This document shows, piece after piece, positions 32,280 to 38,785 of a DNA stretch of 38,785 nt. The notes under the pieces are model-generated. The model saw nothing but the letters and a program-made list of their open reading frames with translations, was not told the DNA's origin and did no database searches. This DNA is from Desulfobaccales bacterium (GTDB lineage Bacteria; Desulfobacterota; Desulfobaccia; Desulfobaccales; 0-14-0-80-60-11), in assembly GCA_030694005.1 (NCBI GenBank), contig JAUXZG010000138.1:1-38785 (forward strand). The letters run 5' to 3'. Position 1 is the first letter of the stretch; every line of letters starts with the position of its first letter. A program made the translations under genes and the position numbers.

Positions 32280-34763
32280 CTAAGTCGCCTCGCTGGTGGA
32301 GATCTTTTGGGGTTCCTTATAGGCGTGAAGCTCCACTACAAAGGTAGTGCCCTTAGGTCCGGTCTGCTCCACATAAATCCGTCCCTGGTGTTTTTGGATA
32401 ATGCCGTAACTGATGGACAGCCCTAAGCCCACGCCCTGCCCCACTTCCTTGGTGGTAAAAAAGGGATCGAAGAGACGGCTGAGGTAAGTTTCCGGGATTC
32501 CAGGGCCGGTGTCCTTAAAGCGGAGGTCCACTCGCTCTCCCTCCATGGCCACCGAGGTGGCCACGGTCAGCCGCCCTTCCCCCTTCATGACTTCCCCCCC
32601 GTTCATCAACAGGTTGATAAAAACTTGCTCCAATCGGTTTTTGTCTCCCAGGATAGGGGGGAGTTGGGGCTCAAAGTTCCGCACTAACTGGATATTTTGA
32701 AATAACAGGTGGTTCTCCACCAGAGAGAGCACCTCTTCCAACAGGGCGTTGATATTCATGGGCACCATTTTGGAGGGCATATGGCGGGAGAACTCCAGCA
32801 AGCCCTGAACGATCTCCTTACAGCGGGTGGCCTCTCGCACGATCTTCTCCACCTGGAGCCGTTCCGGCCGTTCCTGGTCCAGGTCCTCTAAAAGGAGATA
32901 GCTGTAAACCAGGATGCCCCCCAGGGGATTATTTATTTCATGGGCAACGCCGGCGGCCAGTTGCCCCAGGGCGGCCAGTCTTTCCGTGCGGGTCAACTGT
33001 TCCTCCAGGTGCTTCTTGTGGGTAATATCCCGGATATGGGTCTGGATGGCGGGTTGGCCTTCATAAGTGGTGGGAAAGGACACCACTTCAGTATCAAATT
33101 TGCTGCCGTCCCTTTTGACCCCTTTCATTTCAAAGATTCGTGGCCGGGAAGCGCCCTGGAGTATTTGGGACAGACGCCGGGTGGCCGCCTGACGATACGG
33201 CAGGTCCACAAACTTAAGGAGCGAGCGGCCCAGCATCTCCTGGGGGTTATGATAGGCGAACATCTCCAGACAGGCCCGGTTTACATAAAGGAGCTTCATG
33301 GCGCTATGCAGGGCAATACCGTCTAAGGAGGTTTCCACCAGGCGCCGGAATTTTTCTTCGGAATCCTTGAGTTCCCGGGCCAACCGTTCTCGATCGGTCA
33401 TGTCCAAAATGGCTTGCACCGCTCCCTGAATACGGCCTTCCTCGTCATAAATGGGGGAGGCGGTATGATAAAAATACCGCTCCCGGCCCCTAAAATTAGG
33501 GAAATACTCATAAGCCTCATAGGCCCCCGGGAGGTTGGGGGACTGCTTCAGATTTTTATCCCCGAAATATTTCTCCAGGGCCTTGATGTTCTGTTCCACC
33601 ACCAGAGAAGCCATGCTGGGCCGCTCATGGGAGTAGAACGGCAGCCAGTAGCGATAGGTCCCTACCATTTCGTGCCGAGAGAACCCGGTCAGCTCCTCGC
33701 AGGCCCGGTTCCAGTAGCTGATGCGGTGACTGCGGTCGATGACAAAGGTAGGGACCGGCATCCCCTCCAGGATCCCCTCGGTGGTCTTTTTCTCCCGCAA
33801 AAGTTCCCATTCACTGCGTTTTCGTTGGGTAATGTTCTTAACAATGCCCTCGTAACCGCTGATGCGGCCTTCTTTGTCCCGGCGCACAATGCCGGTGAGC
33901 AAGACGGACACCGCCCGGCCCCCCTGGGTGTCCAGGGTCAATTCCAGGTCCCGCACAAAGTCCTCTACCTCCACTTTGAGTTGGAAGCGGGCCCAATCCT
34001 GGGGGTCCTGGAAGATCTCCCGAATATGGGGTAAGTCCAGGGCTGCGGATTTGTTGGCAAACCCCAAGAGTTCCACCCCCGCCGGATTAAGGTCCAAAAG
34101 ACGCCCTTCTCGGTCGCTGACGAAGATCATGTCCTTGGAACCCTCAAAGATCCGCCGGTAACGCCGCTCCGACCTTTTTAGCTCGTGATACAAGCGGGCG
34201 TTTTCGATGGCCAGACCGATCTGGTTGCCCAGGATGCCGAGGAAATCACGATGACGCTTGGCGGACAGGAAAGTTTTAGGGGTGCCGGAGGCCAGATTGA
34301 GAAAGCCGGTGAGGTCTTCCCGATATTTCAAGGGAATGCTGGCCACCGCCCGGAACCGTTTATCATGCCGGATCACTTCCGTGAAGGTGGAAGAGAAAAG
34401 CCGGGGATCTTGGTGGATGTCCCTGATGATCAAAGGTTGGCTGATGTCGGCCAGGTTCGGCCCGATGATGCCCTCCAGTTTACCGTCGGAGAGCTGCTCC
34501 AGATATTCCCGGTAAAACCCCCGGGAGGCGGCATAAGTCAGTCGTTGCTTAACCCGGTCCCAAAGGAGCAATAACCCGGCTTCAATCTGGAAGAACTCCA
34601 GGACAGTGCTCAGGACCTCATTGATGATTTCCTGCAGGTCCAGGGTGTGGGCGGTAATAGTGGCTATCTTGTTAAAAAGATGAAGCTCCCGGCGCTGTTC
34701 CTTGTCCTCCGGCTCTTGCCGATGGGGACCTGCCGCCGCTTCCACGACTGCCTGCTCTGCCAT
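32280..34763 (-). CDS. Orphan sensor histidine kinase, GAF-PAS-PAS-PAS-HisKA-HATPase
   Basis: An 827-residue, probably cytoplasmic two-component sensor kinase; no membrane helix is visible. Order: GAF-type sensor (about 40-190, LDLQEIINEVLSTVLEFFQI), PAS 1 (about 200-320), PAS 2 (about 330-460), PAS 3 (about 470-590), then the HisKA dimerisation helix with the phospho-acceptor His608 in AAGVAHEINNPLGGI, and the HATPase domain with N box NLLMNGGEVM (about 717-726), G1 DTGPGIP (751 on) and G2 GVGLGLS (777 on). The N box has Gly-Gly where Ala-x is common. No response regulator gene is adjacent. ATG 34763 is the only sensible start; ribosome-binding site weak. Signal unknown; soluble PAS/GAF arrays often sense redox or small ligands. 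Confidence 0.9.
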   Translation of the reverse strand: MAEQAVVEAAAGPHRQEPEDKEQRRELHLFNKIATITAHTLDLQEIINEVLSTVLEFFQIEAGLLLLWDRVKQRLTYAASRGFYREYLEQLSDGKLEGIIGPNLADISQPLIIRDIHQDPRLFSSTFTEVIRHDKRFRAVASIPLKYREDLTGFLNLASGTPKTFLSAKRHRDFLGILGNQIGLAIENARLYHELKRSERRYRRIFEGSKDMIFVSDREGRLLDLNPAGVELLGFANKSAALDLPHIREIFQDPQDWARFQLKVEVEDFVRDLELTLDTQGGRAVSVLLTGIVRRDKEGRISGYEGIVKNITQRKRSEWELLREKKTTEGILEGMPVPTFVIDRSHRISYWNRACEELTGFSRHEMVGTYRYWLPFYSHERPSMASLVVEQNIKALEKYFGDKNLKQSPNLPGAYEAYEYFPNFRGRERYFYHTASPIYDEEGRIQGAVQAILDMTDRERLARELKDSEEKFRRLVETSLDGIALHSAMKLLYVNRACLEMFAYHNPQEMLGRSLLKFVDLPYRQAATRRLSQILQGASRPRIFEMKGVKRDGSKFDTEVVSFPTTYEGQPAIQTHIRDITHKKHLEEQLTRTERLAALGQLAAGVAHEINNPLGGILVYSYLLLEDLDQERPERLQVEKIVREATRCKEIVQGLLEFSRHMPSKMVPMNINALLEEVLSLVENHLLFQNIQLVRNFEPQLPPILGDKNRLEQVFINLLMNGGEVMKGEGRLTVATSVAMEGERVDLRFKDTGPGIPETYLSRLFDPFFTTKEVGQGVGLGLSISYGIIQKHQGRIYVEQTGPKGTTFVVELHAYKEPQKISTSEAT

Positions 34764-35079
34764 GGTTCGCCTCTATATGGATGTTGGGTGGGGGGGTCAG
34801 GGAGTTTTGGTCGGGGCTTGCGGCCCGGTCGCCAAGCCCCGCCAACCATGGATGGTAAGCATGGCAGGAGAAGCCCTTGGCCTTCTTTTCCCCCGCAGAA
34901 ATACGGGTTGGTGTTGGGGTTCAGCGGCGCTAAGGGGTGGGCCGCGCCCGGCGCGCCCGGCCACCCAACTATTCCTTCAAAACTTAATATTTTGGTCGAA
35001 AAACTTTGGTTTCTGCAATCATATCAAAATTACCAACAGGTTGTGGGAAAAAAGCCATTGGGCTAGAAAGGGGAGGGGA

Positions 35080-35128
35080 GTTGGGGGAAGCCGGGGAACC
35101 CCTTACCAAAAATCCCCCCGGCCCTCTC
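35080..35128. repeat. GGGGGAGG-family palindrome, GGGGAACCCC core
   Basis: GTTGGGGGAAGCCGGGGAA facing TCCCCCCGGCCCTCTCC; imperfect arms similar to the copy at 10957-11003. Confidence 0.55.
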
Positions 35129-35170
35129 CATAGATTTGAGACTGTTGCAAATAGTCGCCTTTTCATGCTT

Positions 35171-35241
35171 GTCAGCCTGAGCCGAAGGCGAAGGGTCTAG
35201 TTTTTCTAGATTCTTCGCCGCCTTTGGCGGCTCAGAATGAC
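35171..35241. mobile_element. GTCA-CTGAG palindromic element, second copy
   Basis: GTCAGCCTGAGCCGAAGGCG and CGCCTTTGGCGGCTCAGAATGAC form inverted arms around GGGTCTAGTTTTTCTAGATTC. It shares the AGAATC...GATTCTTCG interior and TCAGAATGAC end with 11594-11655. Confidence 0.7.
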
Positions 35242-35300
35242 AGAAAGTGGGTTTCGGAAAGTAATTGCAACAGTCTCAGATTGCCTGGTCACCGTCCTGA

Positions 35301-35912
35301 TCAGCCGGGATCAGAGGTGAAGCGGAGCGCCAGTTGGGGCCAGAGGCGGGAGGTGCGGCAGCGGGCCGCCAGGATAATGGCCTTGAGCTGCTCCAGGGCC
35401 TGGGGAAAATCGTCGTTAATCACTAAAAAGTCGTAACAGTGAACTTCCTTAAGCTCGGCCTCGCCTTGCTGTAAGCGGCGCTTAAGCTCCGCCGGTTCCA
35501 GAGGCCCCCGGGCCTGCAAGCGCTGCTGCAAGGCCCCGGGGCCGGGCGGCAGGATAAAAATATAGGTCCCCTGGGGAAACTCATTTTTGAGGGCCCGGGC
35601 TCCCCGGGAGTCCAGATCGAAAACCAGATCGGCTCCGGTCTCAATGGTCTGGTTTACCCAGTCCCGGGAGGTGCCGTAACCATAGCCGAACTGCTCCACC
35701 CATTCCACCAGGGCCCCTTGATCCCGCAGGCGCTGAAACTCAGCCGGGGTGACAAAGAAGTAATCTTTTCCCTCAATCTCTCCAGGCCGGGGGGGGCGAG
35801 TGGTATAGGAGATGGAAAACTGGAGCCGGGGGTCCGCAGCCAGCAAGGCTTGCAGCAGGGTAGTCTTGCCCGTCCCGCTAGGGGCGGTGATGACGAAGAT
35901 CTCTCCGGGCAC
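35301..35912 (-). CDS. gmk: Guanylate kinase
   Basis: Converts GMP and ATP to GDP and ADP; cytoplasmic, essential nucleotide metabolism. 203 residues, normal length. P-loop APSGTGKTTLLQALL at the N-terminus, the GMP-binding region SISYTTRPPRPGEIEGKDYF and the LVEWVEQFGYGYGTSRDWV segment are all present. DLDSRGARALK stands where DIDWQGA(R/K) is usual, a mild variant. The GTG start at 35912 follows the remA stop codon with no gap (TAAGTG), so the two are coupled. It is the last gene of the DUF4416-yicC-remA-gmk operon; rpoZ, which often follows, is not found. Confidence 0.95.
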   Translation of the reverse strand: MPGEIFVITAPSGTGKTTLLQALLAADPRLQFSISYTTRPPRPGEIEGKDYFFVTPAEFQRLRDQGALVEWVEQFGYGYGTSRDWVNQTIETGADLVFDLDSRGARALKNEFPQGTYIFILPPGPGALQQRLQARGPLEPAELKRRLQQGEAELKEVHCYDFLVINDDFPQALEQLKAIILAARCRTSRLWPQLALRFTSDPG

Positions 35913-36194
35913 TTAACCGGCCTTCTCTAACATCTCCGGCCGCGGTGGCCCATGGTTGCCGATCAAGCGCTGGGAAAGGGTCTCGGCATGCACCGCCGAA
36001 AGGATGACATGATTGCTGTCGGTGATAATGATGGAGCGGGTCTTGCGCCCGTGGGTGGCATCAATGAGGCGCTGGCTGTTGCGGGCCTCCTCGCGCAGGC
36101 GCTTGCTGGGAGCGGAGACGGGCATCACCACCGCCACCACCCGACTGGAAATCACGGTATTGCCGAAGCCAATGTTGACCAAGCGCCCTTTCAT
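35913..36194 (-). CDS. RemA/DUF370-family regulatory protein
   Basis: A 93-residue protein of the RemA (YlzA, DUF370) family. In Bacillus RemA is a DNA-binding activator of matrix genes; in other phyla the role is unknown, but the gene sits between yicC and gmk very widely. The family core is clear: [39 protein letters not shown] and [22 protein letters not shown] 36194 has AGGGGGG upstream. Downstream gmk starts directly after its stop codon; yicC ends 18 bp upstream. Confidence 0.92.
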   Translation of the reverse strand: MKGRLVNIGFGNTVISSRVVAVVMPVSAPSKRLREEARNSQRLIDATHGRKTRSIIITDSNHVILSAVHAETLSQRLIGNHGPPRPEMLEKAG

Positions 36195-36212
36195 GGTTCC
36201 CCCCTGTAGATA

Positions 36213-37097
36213 TTACTCAATGTTCTGGACTTGTTCTCTCAGGCGCTCCAGCGTGCCCTTGACCTCCAGGACCGCCTGGGTGATGGTCAGATCGCCGGCC
36301 TTAGCCCCGATGGTATTGATCTCCCGAAGCATTTCCTGGAGGAGAAATTCCTGTTTCCGTCCCACCGGGGTGGGACTTTCCAAGGTTTGTTGGAACTGGG
36401 AGAGATGGCTTTCCAGACGGGTCAGCTCCTCGGACACATCCCGGCGGTCCGCCATGAGAGCCACTTCCTGGGCCAGACGATTTTCGTCCACCGGGCTCGC
36501 CTCTTGAAGCAGTTCCGCCAGGCGAGCCGTTACCTTCTCCCGCCATAGTTGGGGAAGATGGGGAGCCTGGGCGGCGATACGGTCCATTTCCTGGCGGATC
36601 ACCTTGAGGTGTCCGGCCAGGTCCTCGGCCAGGGCCGCCCCCTCGGTAAGGCGCATCTCGTCTAAAACGGACAGGGCCTGAATCAACGCCGGGGAGACCA
36701 TGGCCCAGATTTCTTCCAGATCCTGACTCTCCCCCTCTTTGGCCACGATCAGGTCGGAAAAACGCAGGTAATGATCTAACCGCAAGGGCTCCGGGACCTC
36801 GGCGGCGGCTTGAAGTTCCTGCAAGATAGTCCGGACCGCCCCCACCAGGTTCTGATCCAGCCTTAAGGTCAGGGATTTATCGCCCTGGCCCTCCCAGGTA
36901 AGCTGCATCTCCACCCGGCCCCGAGAGATCCTGCCTTTAATAAGTTTGCGGAGCCGGTCTTCCAGCCCCCAAAGGCGCTTGGGCAGGTTTAAGGACATCT
37001 CTAAGAAGCGGTGATTGAGGCTGCGGAACTCCACCACCCATTTCTGGTTCGGGGTCTCCACCTCCCCTCGGCCGTAAGCGGTCATGCTTTTGATCAT
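36213..37097 (-). CDS. YicC/YloC-family endoribonuclease
   Basis: A 294-residue protein of the YicC family, members of which were recently shown to be endoribonucleases. The N-terminal signature MIKSMTAYGRGEVETPNQKW, then EFRSLNHRFLEMSLNLPKRL and GRISRGRVEMQL are present, as is the conserved C-terminal part (KVGR-like PTPVGRKQEFLLQEMLREIN, followed by EVKGTLERLREQVQNIE). The ATG at 37097 overlaps the stop codon of DUF4416 (ATGA), showing coupled translation. Length is normal. Confidence 0.94.
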   Translation of the reverse strand: MIKSMTAYGRGEVETPNQKWVVEFRSLNHRFLEMSLNLPKRLWGLEDRLRKLIKGRISRGRVEMQLTWEGQGDKSLTLRLDQNLVGAVRTILQELQAAAEVPEPLRLDHYLRFSDLIVAKEGESQDLEEIWAMVSPALIQALSVLDEMRLTEGAALAEDLAGHLKVIRQEMDRIAAQAPHLPQLWREKVTARLAELLQEASPVDENRLAQEVALMADRRDVSEELTRLESHLSQFQQTLESPTPVGRKQEFLLQEMLREINTIGAKAGDLTITQAVLEVKGTLERLREQVQNIE

Positions 37098-37639
37098 GGG
37101 CTGGACCCATTAGGTAAGACCTTGAGCTGCCATAGATACTTCCGGCGCACCTGACCCAAAAGGGCCGGCAAATCCCCGTGGGCATAATCCGGATAGCTCC
37201 AGGGCAGGGGCTGAAACTCCCCTTTAGAATAGACCAGAGTCAGGTCGCCAAAAATGCCTTGATCTAGATAGAGGCGGTGGGTGTAATTCTTGCCCGTGGC
37301 CAATACCAGCCTCTCTTTGGCCACATAACCCGGGTCCAGGTTGATCACCCTGCGGCCTCCCAGACTAAACTCTTCTTCCAGACCATTGGTAAAAGACTTC
37401 CAGCTCGGCAGTTGGCCCGGGTCGGCCAGGTGGAGGAAGGCCACCAGACGGCGCCCCAGGTTGGGGCCCATCTCCGGGTCGTAATAATGGGTAGCGGTGA
37501 AGGGCCACCAGGGGCCCACCAGGTCCGGCGGGCCGAAATACTCAGCCAAGCGCGCCATCACCGCCTGGGTCAGATCATCTCGGGCCAGAAGTAGGCTAAT
37601 CACTGGTTTAACCGGCAGCGGTAAGCCCGGCTGGCTCAT
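37094..37639 (-). CDS. DUF4416-family protein
   Basis: A 181-residue protein matching DUF4416, a family common in this bacterial group and usually located before yicC. Visible landmarks are the early LLLARDDLTQAVMARLAEYF, the PFTATHYYDPEMGPNLGRRL segment, RVINLDPGYVAKERLVLATG and the HRLYLDQGIFGDLTL stretch. Function unknown. The start is ATG 37639, with AGGAGGGGGAG upstream and only about 20 nt after the predicted transcription start; the longer frame from 37705 would begin upstream of it. First gene of the operon leading to gmk. Confidence 0.85.
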   Translation of the reverse strand: MSQPGLPLPVKPVISLLLARDDLTQAVMARLAEYFGPPDLVGPWWPFTATHYYDPEMGPNLGRRLVAFLHLADPGQLPSWKSFTNGLEEEFSLGGRRVINLDPGYVAKERLVLATGKNYTHRLYLDQGIFGDLTLVYSKGEFQPLPWSYPDYAHGDLPALLGQVRRKYLWQLKVLPNGSSP

Positions 37640-37664
37640 CTCCCCCTCCTCAACGACGCCTCTA

Positions 37665-37693
37665 ATTCTATGGCAGGGCCGGGGATAAGGCAA
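37665..37693 (-). promoter_or_regulatory. Promoter of the DUF4416-yicC-remA-gmk operon
   Basis: On the minus strand TTGCCT (37693-37688), a 17-bp spacer and TAGAAT (37670-37665), five of six in the -10. The transcription start falls near 37658. Confidence 0.6.
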
Positions 37694-37763
37694 TGGAAAA
37701 ATCATGTGAAAGTTGGCTCAATTCCTGGACTTGAGAGGTTTAGAAGACATTGTGGGAAGAATC

Positions 37764-37818
37764 GGAGTTCGGCAACAGGCGTCAGGCGCCGCAGCCCCCT
37801 GACCCCTGCCGCAACTCC
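37764..37818. repeat. Palindrome upstream of queE
   Basis: GGAGTTCGGCA faces TGCCGCAACTCC, with inner pair GTCAGG/CCTGAC around CGCCGCAGCCC. The core resembles the TCGCAGACCC cores of the dispersed palindrome family, but the arms differ. Confidence 0.5.
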
Positions 37819-37933
37819 CTTCCTTAACCTCCTGCTACCCGAGGGTTGCTTTAATCCTGCCGGCAATAGATAATAGAAGCCGTGAGGCTGTGGTCCTTAC
37901 GGCAAAAATATATTTCTCAATGCATCCCAGCCT

Positions 37934-38575
37934 ATGTCCGTTAAAGTCTGCGAGACCTTTTACAGCATTCTGGGGGAATCCACCTTCATGGGGCAGCCGG
38001 CGTTTTTTATCCGGCTGACGGGTTGTAACCTGCGTTGTCGCTACTGTGACACCCCTTACGCTTATGAGGGGGGGAGCCAAATGTCGCTGGCGGCGTTGGT
38101 GAAAGCCGCCCTCACCTTTCCTGGCCGACTGGCGCTGGTGACCGGCGGCGAACCCTTGCTGCAGGCCGAAACCCTGCCGCTCCTGTCCCGCCTGGCTGAG
38201 GCCGGTCTTACAGTGCTGCTGGAGACCAACGGCTCCTTGCCCATCGCCGGCATAGACCCCCGGGTGCATCGCATCCTGGATGTGAAGTGCCCCGGCAGTG
38301 GCATGGCTGAACATAACCTTTGGGATAATCTCGGGCTTTTAACCCCCTTAGATGAGATAAAGTTCGTAGTCTCGGACCACGCCGATTTCGCCTGGGCTTT
38401 GGAAGTAATCAGAGAATATCATCTGGCCGAACGCCTGCCGCTGCTCATTTCTCCGGTATTCGGCCAAGTTCCGGCCCAGGAGGCCGCGGCCTGGATCCTC
38501 AAAAGCCGCCTCCCCTTACGACTCAATGTGCAACTGCATAAATATATCTGGGGCCCGGAGACCCGGGGCGTATGA
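37934..38575 (+). CDS. queE: 7-carboxy-7-deazaguanine synthase QueE
   Basis: A radical SAM enzyme of queuosine (7-deazaguanine) synthesis; it turns 6-carboxytetrahydropterin into 7-carboxy-7-deazaguanine. 213 residues. The CX3CX2C iron-sulfur motif is intact (CNLRCRYCDTPYA, Cys31, Cys35, Cys38), as are TGGEPLL and ETNGSLP, and the end VQLHKYIWGPETRGV is typical. The ATG at 37934 lacks a strong ribosome-binding site. The stop overlaps the ATG of the next gene (ATGA), so it is coupled to queC. Confidence 0.95.
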   Translation: MSVKVCETFYSILGESTFMGQPAFFIRLTGCNLRCRYCDTPYAYEGGSQMSLAALVKAALTFPGRLALVTGGEPLLQAETLPLLSRLAEAGLTVLLETNGSLPIAGIDPRVHRILDVKCPGSGMAEHNLWDNLGLLTPLDEIKFVVSDHADFAWALEVIREYHLAERLPLLISPVFGQVPAQEAAAWILKSRLPLRLNVQLHKYIWGPETRGV

Positions 38576-38785
38576 CTAAAGCGGTTTTGGAAAGGATGTT
38601 TGGGGGAGGGGGCCAGGGGCTTCCACAGGCGGGGACGCCTGTGCCACTGGCCCCTGCCCCCTCCCCCAATCCCCCTCCCCTCAACTCAGCCTCAGCCAAG
38701 CCCCTGGCGGTGGTGTTGTTGAGTGGGGGGTTGGACAGTTGTGTGGCCGCGGCGGTGGCCCGTCAGAGTTTTGAGTTGGCCCTGT
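38572..38785 (+). CDS. queC: 7-cyano-7-deazaguanine synthase QueC, 3' truncated, with repeat-derived N-terminal extension
   Basis: The next step of queuosine synthesis: ATP-dependent conversion of 7-carboxy-7-deazaguanine to preQ0. The window ends inside it. The PP-loop VVLLSGGLDSCVAAAVA is clear. The frame opens at ATG 38572, which overlaps the queE stop (ATGA) and begins MTKAVLERMFGGGG, but the conserved part normally starts within a few residues of the protein's N-terminus. The 40 or so residues between are encoded by the palindromic repeat at 38602-38667 (Gly/Pro/Ala-rich). Either the extension is translated or initiation happens later, at a GTG or TTG near 38713. Confidence 0.85.
   Translation, partial: MTKAVLERMFGGGGQGLPQAGTPVPLAPAPSPNPPPLNSASAKPLAVVLLSGGLDSCVAAAVARQSFELAL
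38602..38667. repeat. GC-rich palindromic repeat inside the queC 5' coding frame
   Basis: GGGGGAGGGGGCCAGGGGC faces GGCCCCTGCCCCCTCCCCC, core ACAGGCG-GGGA-CGCCTGT. Its reverse complement matches 1731-1795 nearly throughout. The frame is open through it. Confidence 0.85.

Larger units (their letters stand above)
34764..35300. other. Gene-free gap with palindromic repeats
   Basis: No supported gene in 537 bp. It holds a hairpin TTGGTCGGGGCTTGCGG/CCAAGCCCCGCCAA around 34808-34847, a GGGGGAGG-family copy (35080-35128) and a GTCATTCTGA-type element (35171-35241). Confidence 0.75.

Noticed and set aside
37700-37933. preQ1 riboswitch upstream of queE
   Set aside because: GAGAGGTTTAG at 37734 only vaguely recalls the preQ1-I start; the C-rich partner and A-rich tail are missing, and a palindrome occupies the rest.

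Overview
The window is about 38.8 kb of GC-rich bacterial DNA. Several gene types point to an anaerobic member of the former Deltaproteobacteria (Desulfobacterota). These are paired TauE/SafE-type anion permeases with universal stress proteins, a separate F0 ATP-synthase cluster whose c-subunit carries a signal-like leader, a Rex redox repressor, a DUF4416-yicC-remA-gmk cluster and a transcarboxylase-like biotin enzyme of the methylmalonyl-CoA pathway. No rRNA, tRNA, CRISPR array or intact insertion sequence was seen. The species cannot be named from this sequence.

Layout. Positions 1-3634 hold an ArsB/NhaD-type permease (5' end missing) and a convergent operon of small membrane protein, TSUP permease and UspA. 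An AT-rich control region (3635-4065) with four inverted repeats follows, one of which is a textbook Rex operator. It precedes a phosphohistidine-domain PEP-synthase-like gene. Positions 7460-10953 carry a second TSUP permease, a small membrane protein and two tandem-domain Usp proteins, echoing the first module. Positions 11013-16075 hold a thioesterase and the biotin-dependent carboxyltransferase genes (12S-like, small subunit, 5S-like plus biotin domain), interleaved with three inverted-repeat elements. Positions 16302-22992 carry two glycine-zipper lipoproteins, a ParB-like protein, a coiled-coil protein, a frameshifted DUF255 gene, a winged-helix protein and a small basic protein. uvrA (23042-25855) converges on an AT-richer two-gene restriction-modification locus (25876-29279) in which the methylase carries an N-terminal nuclease-like domain. 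Then come rex, the F0 genes atpE-atpB-atpI-atpZ and an orphan PAS histidine kinase, all on the minus strand. The end holds gmk-remA-yicC-DUF4416 (minus) and queE-queC (plus, queC cut by the window edge).

The most distinctive non-coding signal is a dispersed family of GC-rich palindromes with GGGGGAGG...CCTCCCCC arms and interchangeable cores. There are about ten copies in intergenic gaps. One sits in frame between a coupled ATG and the conserved start of QueC. Several other palindromic element types are also present, so intergenic space here is unusually rich in non-autonomous repeats.

How it may work together (inference): Rex, made at 29553-30200, would sense NADH/NAD+ and act on its own promoter and on the promoter of the phosphotransfer enzyme at 4066. 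The transcarboxylase, F0 sector and anion permeases fit an energy-limited anaerobe that moves carboxyl groups and sulfur oxyanions or organic acids.
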